Origin: an uncultured Nesterenkonia sp.
Lineage (GTDB): Bacteria > Actinomycetota > Actinomycetes > Actinomycetales > Micrococcaceae
DNA: 64,000 nt
Direction of reading: 5' to 3'
Assembly (NCBI GenBank): GCA_947494195.1
Contig: CANLUC010000001.1
Location: 62,001-126,000, forward strand
Shown here: positions 9,355 to 16,961 of the stretch, in pieces
Position numbering within the stretch: the stretch's first letter is position 1
Layout: every line of letters begins with the position of its first letter
Program-made: the position numbers and the translations under genes
The notes under the pieces: generated by a model
What the model saw: the letters and a program-made list of their open reading frames with translations, nothing else
Database searches by the model: none
What the model was told of the DNA's origin: nothing

Positions 9355-9426
9355 TGTCGCATGCCTGTGCCATGTCCCATCCCTTTGGACGGATATAACC
9401 CTGGGACATGGCACAGCGATGCGACA
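9355..9426. repeat. 25-bp intergenic palindrome downstream of ispH
   Basis: Arms 9355-9379 and 9402-9426 pair at 23 of 25 positions (outer TGTCGCAT, inner CTGTGCCATGTCCCA), with a 22-nt loop. It lies downstream of ispH and upstream of the TauE gene, both on the minus strand. It could end ispH transcription, but no U tract follows and the stem is far longer than needed. Its sequence does not match the other palindromes in the window. Confidence 0.7.
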
Positions 9427-9483
9427 CATGGAAAAGAAGACGCCAGCGAGGCCGCTCGCCGCGTGGGGCAGTCCGGAGAGGGA

Positions 9484-10593
9484 TCAGGTGCGCTTGCGGC
9501 CGCCGCGGCCGACGTCCTCGTGTCCGGCCTGGGTGAGCGCCTGGCGGATCTCCTTGGGGAGCGAGAACACGATGTCCTCCTCCGCCGTGACGACCTCTTC
9601 GACCTGGCCGTAGCCGTAGTCGGCGAGCAGGCGCAGCACGTCGTCGACGAGGACCTCGGGGACCGAGGCGCCCGAGGTCACACCGATCGTGGCCGCGTCC
9701 TGGAACCAGGCCTCATCGACCTGATTGGCGTAGTCCACCCGCTCGGCGCGGGCAGCACCGTACTCCTTGGCGACCTCTTTGAGCCGCACGGAGTTCGAGG
9801 AGTTCTCGGAGCCCACCACGATCACCAGGTCCGAGTCCGGCGCGACCTTCTTGATGGCCGCCTGTCGGTTGGAGGTGGCGTAGCAGATGTCATCCGAGGG
9901 CGGATCCTGCAGGTTCGGGAAGCGTTCCCGCAGCTTCTGCACGGTCTCCATGGTCTCGTCCACCGAGAGCGTGGTCTGCGAGAGCCAGATCAGACGGTCG
10001 GGGTTGCGCACCTGGAGATCGTCGACCTCCCAGGGACCGTTGACGATGGTCGTGTTGTCCGGCGCCTCGCCGTAGGTCCCTTCGACCTCCTCATGGCCTT
10101 CGTGGCCGATGAGCAGGATCTCGTAGTCGTCCTTGGCGAAGCGCACCGACTCGCGGTGCACCTTGGTCACCAGCGGGCAGGTCGCATCGATGGTCTGCAG
10201 GTTGCGCGTCTCGGCCAGATCTTTGACTGCCGGGGAGACGCCGTGTGCGGAGAAGACGAGCAGCGCGCCCTCGGGCACCTCGTCGGCTTCCTCCACGAAG
10301 ATGACGCCCTTCTCCTGCAGCGTCTCGACCACATGGCGGTTGTGCACGATCTCCTTGCGCACGTAGACCGGGGCGCCGTAGGTGTCCAGCGCCTTCTCCA
10401 CTGCGACCACGGCGCGGTCCACTCCGGCGCAGTAGCCGCGCGGGGCCGCCAGCAGGACCTTGCGCGGGCCCTCGAAGGTGGACTCGGCGGCCACCTCCTC
10501 GGGGCTGCGGCGCTTGCGGGGCACCATCGGCATCGGGACCGCGATGTGCTGGCGCCGGGCCGGAGCGTCGGGGGCGGTGGCGGTGGAAGTCAT
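9484..10593 (-). CDS. ispH: 4-hydroxy-3-methylbut-2-enyl diphosphate reductase
   Basis: Iron-sulfur enzyme of the last step of the MEP isoprenoid pathway, giving IPP and DMAPP. All three cluster cysteines are present: C55 in [13 protein letters not shown]139 in DATCPLVTK and C237 in [10 protein letters not shown]. The substrate-binding segments IVHNRHVVE and FSAHGVSP are also intact. At 369 residues it is longer than E. coli IspH (316) because of an N-terminal extension of about 43 residues, common in actinobacteria. The start follows a TAGACT -10 box by 6 nt and lacks a ribosome site, suggesting leaderless translation. ispE of the same pathway lies at 56.7 kb. Confidence 0.96.
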   Translation of the reverse strand: MTSTATAPDAPARRQHIAVPMPMVPRKRRSPEEVAAESTFEGPRKVLLAAPRGYCAGVDRAVVAVEKALDTYGAPVYVRKEIVHNRHVVETLQEKGVIFVEEADEVPEGALLVFSAHGVSPAVKDLAETRNLQTIDATCPLVTKVHRESVRFAKDDYEILLIGHEGHEEVEGTYGEAPDNTTIVNGPWEVDDLQVRNPDRLIWLSQTTLSVDETMETVQKLRERFPNLQDPPSDDICYATSNRQAAIKKVAPDSDLVIVVGSENSSNSVRLKEVAKEYGAARAERVDYANQVDEAWFQDAATIGVTSGASVPEVLVDDVLRLLADYGYGQVEEVVTAEEDIVFSLPKEIRQALTQAGHEDVGRGGRKRT

Positions 10594-10599
10594 GCCAAG

Positions 10600-10605
10600 A
10601 GTCTA
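10600..10605 (-). promoter_or_regulatory. -10 box of a leaderless promoter (ispH)
   Basis: TAGACT on the minus strand, 6 nt before the ispH ATG (10593). No Shine-Dalgarno sequence is present. Confidence 0.5.
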
Positions 10606-10632
10606 CCGGCGGGGGCTTGGCCGGGTCACACT

Positions 10633-10664
10633 GCGTCGCTGTATGTGGCAACGTGCAGCGACGC
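10633..10664 (-). terminator. Hairpin between the 10.7-kb membrane gene and ispH
   Basis: A perfect 9-bp stem (GCGTCGCTG, 10633-10641, with CAGCGACGC, 10656-10664) and a 14-nt loop lie just beyond the stop of the membrane-protein gene and before the ispH promoter. The position fits a terminator or attenuator, but there is no run of U, so this is tentative. Confidence 0.4.
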
Positions 10665-10679
10665 TCCGCTGGAAGGCGG

Positions 10680-11585
10680 TCAGGCCCGTCTGCTGCGAGG
10701 CATGAGACTGCCCAGCAGACCCACGACGACGACGGCGCCCGCCGCGCCGCTGAAGATCCACCAGGGCGGCTGAGCCCACCCGGTGTAGCGCTCCTGGACA
10801 TGGTCCACCAGGGACTGGGCGGCGTCATCGGGAAGCGGTCCGAAGTCCGGTGCGGCCACGGTCAGCGCGATCCAGAGTCCGAGCCCCAGGGCGAGGAGTC
10901 CGCCCACGGTCAGTGCCACCCAGCGGCTGCGCCCCGGGCCCAGCAGCAGGCCCAGCAGGGCCACGACCCCGGCCGCGATGGCGATGACCAGCCAGTGCTC
11001 GCTCGCGGCGGCGAGCAGCGCCCAGGTGTAGGGATCAGCACCGTCCTGGAGCGTGGCCTCCACATCGATCGTCACCTCGGGCGCGAGGAACTCGAAGCTC
11101 GAGGTGTCCAGGAAGGGCAGCCAGCCCAGCGCCGAATCCAGGCCCTCGCGCAGCGGCTCCGTCATCGCCTCGGTCATCGGACTCAGGTCCACCGCGAGAT
11201 CAAGATCACTGGCATCTCCCGTGGTTCCCTCTGAGAAGACACGTTCCAGCTGTGCGGTGTAGTCGCTGCGGGTCTGCTGCAGCGTGTCATCCCAGGCGAC
11301 GGACACCTGCTCGTTCTCCAGCATCGATCCCACGAGATCATCCACCAGTCCATCGGCGCGATCGCCGACCAGTGTGGAGACCATGCTGGGCAGCTCCGCG
11401 TCCATCCGCTCCAGCAGCTCCGCAGAGATGATCTCGCTGAACGCCTCCTGCTCGAGCAGGTCGCCCGCGATCTCGCGGATGGGCTGCTCCTCGCGCAGCA
11501 GCTGGTTGATCTGGAACCCGGCCAGGGAGGCGGCGGCAAGCACCGCGGCGAGCAGCAGGGCGATCACGCTGAAGACCTGACGCAT
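10680..11585 (-). CDS. Integral membrane protein of unknown function
   Basis: Protein of 301 residues. It begins with a membrane or signal segment (VFSVIALLLAAVLAAASLAG). A predominantly acidic extracytoplasmic region of about 160 residues follows, rich in Leu/Glu helices (LLEQEAFSEIISAELLERM). Three C-terminal membrane segments then occur (near HWLVIAIAAGVVALLGLLL, ALTVGGLLALGLGLWI and WIFSGAAGAVVVVGLLG), ending in a basic tail. The start ATG at 11585 has GGAG 7 nt upstream; a much longer open frame running into xseA is spurious. It diverges from xseA. I do not recognise a family. Confidence 0.75.
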   Translation of the reverse strand: MRQVFSVIALLLAAVLAAASLAGFQINQLLREEQPIREIAGDLLEQEAFSEIISAELLERMDAELPSMVSTLVGDRADGLVDDLVGSMLENEQVSVAWDDTLQQTRSDYTAQLERVFSEGTTGDASDLDLAVDLSPMTEAMTEPLREGLDSALGWLPFLDTSSFEFLAPEVTIDVEATLQDGADPYTWALLAAASEHWLVIAIAAGVVALLGLLLGPGRSRWVALTVGGLLALGLGLWIALTVAAPDFGPLPDDAAQSLVDHVQERYTGWAQPPWWIFSGAAGAVVVVGLLGSLMPRSRRA

Positions 11586-11699
11586 GGGGATAACTCCTTC
11601 AGGCGTGTCAGAGAGGTGGCATAGGCTGTAGAGCACCTTACAGAACCTTCCGGGTGAGACCGTCGAGGGGAAGCATTCTTCGATGAGCAGGAGCAGCGC

Positions 11700-12977
11700 A
11701 TGAGCCAGCCGGCACAGGCCCAGGACACCTCCGCGGAGACGCCGTGGCCGCTGAGCACCTATTCCAGCAAGCTCAAGGCCCATATCGAGATGGCCCCGCC
11801 CACCTGGGTCGAAGGGCAGCTGGTCGAGTTCAACCTGCGCAACGGCAACGCCTGGATGACCCTGCGAGACCTGGAGCAGGAGGTCTCCTTCTCCACCGTG
11901 GCGTGGCGCACCGTGGCGGGCGGACTCAACGGGACCGTCTCCCCCGGGTCGCGGGTGGTGGCCCTGGTCAAGCCGAACCTCTATGAGAAGTCCGGTCGGC
12001 TCTCGCTGGTCGCCCAGCAGATGAAGCCCGTGGGGCTCGGAGACCTGCTGGCCCGGATCGAACAGCTCAAACAGAAGCTGGCCGCCGAAGGACTCTTCCG
12101 GGCCGAGCTGAAGCAGCCACTCCCGGTGCTGCCGCTGCGCATCGGATTGATCACGGGACGCAATTCCGACGCCAAGAAGGACATCCTGCGGAACACCCAC
12201 GCCCGCTGGGCGGCCGCCGAGTTCGAGATCCGCGAGGTGGCGACCCAGGGACCCACGGCTCCCCAGGAGGTGGCCGCGGCCCTGGCAGAGCTCGACGCCG
12301 ACACGTCCGTGGAGGTGATCGTGATCGCCCGCGGTGGAGGCGCCCTGGAGGAGGTCGTCCTGCCCTTCTCCGATGAGCGGCTGATCCGCGCCGTGGCGGC
12401 AGCACGCACCCCGGTGGTCTCTGCCATCGGGCACGAAGCGGACCGGCCGCTGCTCGACGAGGTCGCCGATATGCGCGCTTCGACCCCCACCGGAGCGGCG
12501 AAGCTGCTCGTGGTCGATGAGGCCCAGGAGCGGGAGAACCTCAGCCAGGCACGGGAACGGATGTCCTCGGGTGTGGAGCGGCTGCTCCGCCGGGAGACCG
12601 ACTGGCTGCAGGCCGTGCGCTCGCGCCCGGTGCTGGCCCAGCCTCAGGACATGCTCTCCGTACGCTCCCAAGAGCTGGCGGGACTGCGCCGTCGCGCGCT
12701 CTTCGGCATGGAGTCCGCGCTGGCCCGCGGCACCGACTGGGTGGCCCATACCCGCGCCCGGGTCCGTTCCCTGTCTCCGCAGTCCACGCTGGACCGTGGC
12801 TACGCGGTCGTCCAGGCCCAGCGGGAAGCCGGCTGGGAAGTTCTGCGCGAGGCCGGGACGCTGACGCGTGGCGATCAGCTCAGCATCATGGTGGCCTCCG
12901 GGGAGCTCACCGCCCGCGCCGAAGAGATCTACCCCCAGGACCAGAACACTCCCCAGAATCGAAAGGCAGCACAGTGA
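11700..12977 (+). CDS. xseA: Exodeoxyribonuclease VII large subunit
   Basis: Protein of 425 residues, subunit of a nuclease that degrades single-stranded DNA from both ends. An N-terminal OB domain (IEMAPPTWVEGQLVEFNLR) is followed by the catalytic core with LPLRIGLITGRNSDAKKD, VIVIARGGGALEEV and PVVSAIGHEADRPLLDEVAD. A coiled-coil C-terminal half follows, and the terminal STLDRGYAVVQ motif is typical of XseA. CAGGAG precedes the ATG by 6 nt. The stop overlaps the xseB GTG by 4 bp, so the two subunits are coupled. Confidence 0.95.
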   Translation: MSQPAQAQDTSAETPWPLSTYSSKLKAHIEMAPPTWVEGQLVEFNLRNGNAWMTLRDLEQEVSFSTVAWRTVAGGLNGTVSPGSRVVALVKPNLYEKSGRLSLVAQQMKPVGLGDLLARIEQLKQKLAAEGLFRAELKQPLPVLPLRIGLITGRNSDAKKDILRNTHARWAAAEFEIREVATQGPTAPQEVAAALAELDADTSVEVIVIARGGGALEEVVLPFSDERLIRAVAAARTPVVSAIGHEADRPLLDEVADMRASTPTGAAKLLVVDEAQERENLSQARERMSSGVERLLRRETDWLQAVRSRPVLAQPQDMLSVRSQELAGLRRRALFGMESALARGTDWVAHTRARVRSLSPQSTLDRGYAVVQAQREAGWEVLREAGTLTRGDQLSIMVASGELTARAEEIYPQDQNTPQNRKAAQ

Positions 12978-13255
12978 CCGAAGCACCCCACGCCGAAGAG
13001 TCCGCCGGCACCGGCTCCACCGCGAGCGAGTTTGCCGCGGCGCAGACCCAGGACATCGAGTCCATGAGCTACGAGCGAGCCCGCGAGGAACTCGTCGCCG
13101 TGGTCACCAAGCTGGAGACCGGCGGTGCTCCGTTGGAGGAGTCACTGGCTCTGTGGCAGCGCGGTGAGGCACTGGCCGACCGCTGTGAACGCTGGCTCGA
13201 CGGCGCACGTACCCGCCTGGAAGAGGTCCGCGCGGAGCTGACCGAGGACAGCTGA
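12974..13255 (+). CDS. xseB: Exodeoxyribonuclease VII small subunit
   Basis: Protein of 93 residues. The family core is SYERAREELVAVVTKLETGG followed by PLEESLALWQRGEALADRCERWL, preceded by a low-complexity N-terminal tail of about 30 residues. It starts with GTG inside the xseA stop (GTGA overlap), which fixes the start. The small subunit binds the coiled coil of XseA in several copies. Its end faces the aminotransferase gene tail to tail, with 27 bp between. Confidence 0.93.
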   Translation: MTEAPHAEESAGTGSTASEFAAAQTQDIESMSYERAREELVAVVTKLETGGAPLEESLALWQRGEALADRCERWLDGARTRLEEVRAELTEDS

Positions 13256-13282
13256 GGCGAGCGCAGCTGAACCCAGCGCGGA

Positions 13283-14521
13283 TCAGGCGCGGGCTGCCGC
13301 GTCCCGGTACTCGGCGAGGAACTCTGCGATCCCGGCGATGGCATGCTCGAGGTCCTCGACTGCAGGCAGCGTCACCAGCCGGAAATGGTTGTCGTCGATC
13401 CAGTTGAACGCGCGGCCGTGGGAGACCAGGATCTTCTGCTGGCGCAGCAGCTCGATGACGAACTGCTCGTCGTTCTCGATCGGGTAGATCTCCGGATCAA
13501 GCCGCGGGAACAGGTATAGCGCGCCGTCGGCCTGGTGGACCTCCACCCCTTCGATCTCGCGCAGGAGTCGGTAAGCGGTCTCGCGCTGTTCGAACAGCCG
13601 CCCACCCGGGTCGATCAGGTCCTCGATGGACTGGTGTCCTCCGAGTGCGGCCTGGATGGCATGCTGGGCCGGCACATTGGCGCACATGCGCATGTTCATC
13701 AGCAGGGTCAGGCCCTCGAGGTAGTTCTTGCCGCGGTGGGTCGGTCCGGAGACGTAGATCCAGCCCGAGCGGAACCCGGCCACGCGCCAGGTCTTGGAGA
13801 GCCCGGAGAAGGTGATCGTGAAGACATCGTCGGAGAGTGTGCACGCGTTGACCATCTCGGCGCCTTCGAAGGTGATGTTCTCGTAGATCTCGTCCGAGAG
13901 CAGCATCAGATTGTGCCGCCGGCAGATGTCGACCATCGCCTCGAGGATCTCCCGCGGGTAGACCGCCCCGGTGGGGTTGTTCGGATTGATGATCACCAGC
14001 GCCTTGGTCCGGTCGGTGACCTTGGACTCGATCTCCTCAGGATCCGGCCACCAGCTGTTGTCCTCGTCGCAGATGTAGTGCACCGCTTTCCCACCGGCCA
14101 GGGTGGTGGCACCGGTCCACAGCGGGTAGTCCGGGGCGGGGATCAGCACCTCGTCGCCGGGGGCGAGCATCGCCTGGAGCACCATCGAGATCAGCTCGGA
14201 GACCCCGTTGCCCAGGTAGATGTCGGACGGGTCGGCTTCAGTCATCCCGCGCGCCTGGTAGTACTGCGCCACCGCGATCCGCGCCGAGTAGATGCCCTGC
14301 GAGTCTGAATACCCCTGGGCGTCGTGGAGATTGCTGATCATCGCCATCCGGATGGAGTCCGGGGCTTCGAAGCCGAAGGGCGCGGGATTGCCGATGTTCA
14401 GCCGCGTGATCGCGTGCCCTTCGCGCTCCAGCCTGGCGGCCTCCTGCGCGATCGGACCACGCACGTCGTACCTGACGTCTTGGAGCTTGGGCGACTGGGT
14501 GAAGTCGTCGAATTCCTGCAT
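13283..14521 (-). CDS. AlaA-like aminotransferase, copy 1
   Basis: Fold-type I PLP aminotransferase of about 412 residues, most like glutamate-pyruvate (alanine) aminotransferases of the AlaA type. The PLP lysine is in SGLSKTWRVAGFRSGW (about residue 233). APDYPLWTG, INPNNPTGAVYP and SDEIYENITF surround the cofactor, and the C-terminal arginine region is HFRLVTLPAV. A paralogue lies immediately upstream on the same strand, about 80% alike by eye over its whole length. Start choice is uncertain: in-frame GTGs at 14551 and 14536 would add up to 10 residues; 14521 matches the paralogue. No good ribosome site is visible. Confidence 0.85.
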   Translation of the reverse strand: MQEFDDFTQSPKLQDVRYDVRGPIAQEAARLEREGHAITRLNIGNPAPFGFEAPDSIRMAMISNLHDAQGYSDSQGIYSARIAVAQYYQARGMTEADPSDIYLGNGVSELISMVLQAMLAPGDEVLIPAPDYPLWTGATTLAGGKAVHYICDEDNSWWPDPEEIESKVTDRTKALVIINPNNPTGAVYPREILEAMVDICRRHNLMLLSDEIYENITFEGAEMVNACTLSDDVFTITFSGLSKTWRVAGFRSGWIYVSGPTHRGKNYLEGLTLLMNMRMCANVPAQHAIQAALGGHQSIEDLIDPGGRLFEQRETAYRLLREIEGVEVHQADGALYLFPRLDPEIYPIENDEQFVIELLRQQKILVSHGRAFNWIDDNHFRLVTLPAVEDLEHAIAGIAEFLAEYRDAAARA

Positions 14522-14634
14522 CCTGAGGTTGCGCACTGTTCTATCCTGCACCTTTCCGAGTGGAAGAGCCCCTGTGATTTCCTATGCTGAGCGTCTCATA
14601 CACCAGCGTTCAGCACCCGGTCGTGGTGGCCGGG

Positions 14635-15873
14635 TCAGGAACGCGCGAACGCGTCCCGGTACGAGGCCAGGAAGTCCGCGATGCCCGCGATGGCCTCCTC
14701 GAGCTCCTCCACCGGGGGCAGCGAGACCAGCCGGAAATGGTTGTCGTCGATCCAGTTGAAGGCACGTCCATGGGAGACCAGGATCTTCTGCTGACGCAGC
14801 AGCTCCATCACGAAGGCCTCGTCGTTCTGGATCGGGTAGATCTTCGGATCCAGCCGTGGGAACAGATACAGCGCGCCGTCGGCCTGGTGCACATCCACAC
14901 CCTCGATCTCCGAGAGCAGCTGATGCGCGACGTTGCGCTGCTCGTAGATCCTGCCGCCGGGCCGGATGAACTCCTCCACGGACTGGTAGCCGCCCAGCGC
15001 CGTCTGAATGGCGTGCTGGGCGGGAACATTGGGACACATCCGAAGATTCGACATCAGGTTCAGGCCCTCGATGTAGTTCTTCGCCCGATGCTTGGGTCCG
15101 GACATGTAGAGCCAGCCGGAGCGGAACCCCGCCACGCGCCAGGTCTTGGAGAGCCCGGAGAAGGTGATCGTGAAGACGTCATCGGCGAGGGTGCAGGCGT
15201 TGATCATCTCCGCGTCGTCGAAGGTGATCTTCTCGTAGATCTCGTCCGAGAGCAGCATCAGATTGTGCCGCCGGGCGATGTCCACCATGGCTTCGAGGAT
15301 CTCGCGCGGGTAGACCGCCCCGGTGGGGTTGTTCGGGTTGATCAGCACCAGCGCCTTGGTCCGGTCGGTGATCTTGGACTCCACCTCTTCGGGGTCCGGC
15401 CACCAGTGGTTCTCCTCATCACAGATGTAGTGCACGGCGCGTCCGCCGCACAGGGTGGTGATGCCGGTCCACAGCGGGTAGTCCGGGGCGGGGATGAGCA
15501 CCTCGTCGCCGGGATTGATCATCGCCTGCAGGACCATCGTGATCAGCTCGGAGACGCCGTTGCCCAGGATCACGTCCGAGACTTCGGCGTCGCGCATGCC
15601 GCGGGACTGGTAGTACTGGGCCACCGCGGTGCGCGCCGAGTAGATGCCCTGAGACTCCGAATACCCCTGTGACGTGGGGAGATTCTTGATCATGTCGACC
15701 AGGATCGCGTCCGGTGCATCGAAGCCGAAGGGCGCCATATTGCCGATGTTCAGCTTGGTGATGCGATGCCCGGCACGTTCAAGTCGCGCGGCTTCTACAG
15801 CGATCGGGCCACGTACGTCGTAACGCACGTTGCGGAGCTTCTGAGCCTGAGTGAAGTCCTCGAATTCCTCCAT
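14635..15873 (-). CDS. AlaA-like aminotransferase, copy 2
   Basis: PLP aminotransferase of 412 residues, tandem paralogue of the gene downstream. It has LNIGNMAPFGFDAPDA near the N-terminus, APDYPLWTGITTL, INPNNPTGAVYP, the PLP lysine in SGLSKTWRVAG (K233) and HFRLVSLPPVEEL near the end. This is the copy closer to other AlaA proteins at the N-terminus (MEEFEDFTQAQKLRNVRYDV). It should interconvert alanine/2-oxoglutarate and pyruvate/glutamate; two copies could differ in substrate or regulation. A CACAAT box 6 nt before the ATG and no ribosome site hint at a leaderless start. Confidence 0.87.
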   Translation of the reverse strand: MEEFEDFTQAQKLRNVRYDVRGPIAVEAARLERAGHRITKLNIGNMAPFGFDAPDAILVDMIKNLPTSQGYSESQGIYSARTAVAQYYQSRGMRDAEVSDVILGNGVSELITMVLQAMINPGDEVLIPAPDYPLWTGITTLCGGRAVHYICDEENHWWPDPEEVESKITDRTKALVLINPNNPTGAVYPREILEAMVDIARRHNLMLLSDEIYEKITFDDAEMINACTLADDVFTITFSGLSKTWRVAGFRSGWLYMSGPKHRAKNYIEGLNLMSNLRMCPNVPAQHAIQTALGGYQSVEEFIRPGGRIYEQRNVAHQLLSEIEGVDVHQADGALYLFPRLDPKIYPIQNDEAFVMELLRQQKILVSHGRAFNWIDDNHFRLVSLPPVEELEEAIAGIADFLASYRDAFARS

Positions 15874-15952
15874 GAACAGATTGTGCCCTATACGCAGGCC
15901 TCAAGCGGGACATGACGTCCACCGGCAAGTCTCCTCGGCGACGCGCAGCCGG

Positions 15953-16915
15953 TCAGCCCCAGTCCTCGGGCTCGGCGATGAACCCCTCCTGGACCAGCCA
16001 GTACTCCGCAGCCTCCTGGGGGCTCAGCCCCTGATCACCGTCGGTGAGGCGGCGCAGAGTGACCAGGGCGTCGTCGTCGAGGGCCTGCGCCAGCTCTGCG
16101 GTGACCTCCGGCACCTCCTCGGCGACCTCGGCAGAGACCACCGGGAGGAACTGCTCCTGCGGGAAGGCCCGCTCGGCATCGGTGAGCGCCACCAGCGCCT
16201 GTTCCTCGATGCTGGGATGTGACGCAGTGAGGATGGCGGCGTCCAGGCGTGCCGTGATGACACCTTCGACCAGATCAGCTTCGCCTGCCACGGAGATCGC
16301 GGCGGGCTCGCAGTCATAGACCTCCGCCAGCAGCGGCGCCGGGTCCGGCAGGTCCGGTCGCACCCCGATGCGCAGCTCATCGCAGGCATCGGCGAACTCC
16401 GGATCGGTCACCTCGCCGGCCGTGGAGATCTCGCGCTCCTCGGCGGTGATGGAGGTGATGACCAGTGCGCTGTCCAGCACTGCCGCCGAGGGGTCTAGGA
16501 GCTCGGCCTCATCGTCCAGCCCACCCTCGATGAGTGCCACCAGATCGGCGGAGCCGGGCTGGTCCAGCCGAGCCCAGCCGTCCTGGTCCAGCTGCTGGGC
16601 CAGAGCCATGGTTCGTCCGATGACCAGGTCAGCCTCGCCCTCGGTCACCAGAGCGCCGGTGGCCTGCTCTCGGGGCTCCACCACGGTGGGGGACTCCCGG
16701 GAGGTCAGCGCCAGCGCGTAGACATTGGCGATGGTCTGGTCCAGCTCGTGCTCCCCCACGGCGATGGTCCATGCCCGCTCGGCGGCGCTCCCGGTGGGCT
16801 CCTCGGCCGGCGGCGGCGAGGAGCATCCGCTCAGCAGCAGCACGCCGGCGGCGGCGAAGGAGGTCAGCCCGGCAGCGCTGCGAACACGCCGAGGCGCAGG
16901 GGGGCTGAAAGTCAT
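15953..16915 (-). CDS. Lipoprotein resembling a glycine-betaine/choline ABC receptor
   Basis: Protein of about 320 residues with a lipoprotein signal peptide (AGVLLLSGCSS lipobox). Two lobes of a periplasmic-binding-protein fold appear to follow. The second half (LRIGVRPDLPDPAPLLAEVYDC, then AILTASHPSIEEQALVALTD, LPVVSAEVAEEVPEVTAELA and a terminal EAAEYWLVQEGFI) reads like the OpuAC/ProX family. No permease or ATPase gene is nearby, so it either serves a transporter elsewhere or has another role. The start at 16915 is chosen because TAGAAT lies 7 nt upstream; an ATG at 16924 is also in frame. Family assignment is by pattern only. Confidence 0.6.
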   Translation of the reverse strand: MTFSPPAPRRVRSAAGLTSFAAAGVLLLSGCSSPPPAEEPTGSAAERAWTIAVGEHELDQTIANVYALALTSRESPTVVEPREQATGALVTEGEADLVIGRTMALAQQLDQDGWARLDQPGSADLVALIEGGLDDEAELLDPSAAVLDSALVITSITAEEREISTAGEVTDPEFADACDELRIGVRPDLPDPAPLLAEVYDCEPAAISVAGEADLVEGVITARLDAAILTASHPSIEEQALVALTDAERAFPQEQFLPVVSAEVAEEVPEVTAELAQALDDDALVTLRRLTDGDQGLSPQEAAEYWLVQEGFIAEPEDWG

Positions 16916-16922
16916 AGCGGCC

Positions 16923-16928
16923 ATTCTA
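16923..16928 (-). promoter_or_regulatory. -10 box of a leaderless promoter (lipoprotein gene)
   Basis: TAGAAT on the minus strand, 7 nt before ATG 16915. It lies back to back with the TPR-gene -10 box inside a 46-bp intergenic region. Confidence 0.45.
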
Positions 16929-16948
16929 CGGCGGCGCCGGATCGGGGA

Positions 16949-16954
16949 TACTCT
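16949..16954 (+). promoter_or_regulatory. -10 box of a leaderless promoter (TPR gene)
   Basis: TACTCT on the + strand, 7 nt before ATG 16962. No Shine-Dalgarno sequence is present. This supports 16962 over the GTG at 16956 as the start. Confidence 0.45.
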
Positions 16955-16961
16955 GGTGCAG

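Noticed and set aside
10633-10664. Hairpin as a typical Rho-independent terminator
   Set aside because: The stem is good but there is no T tract on either strand, so I kept it only as a tentative terminator.
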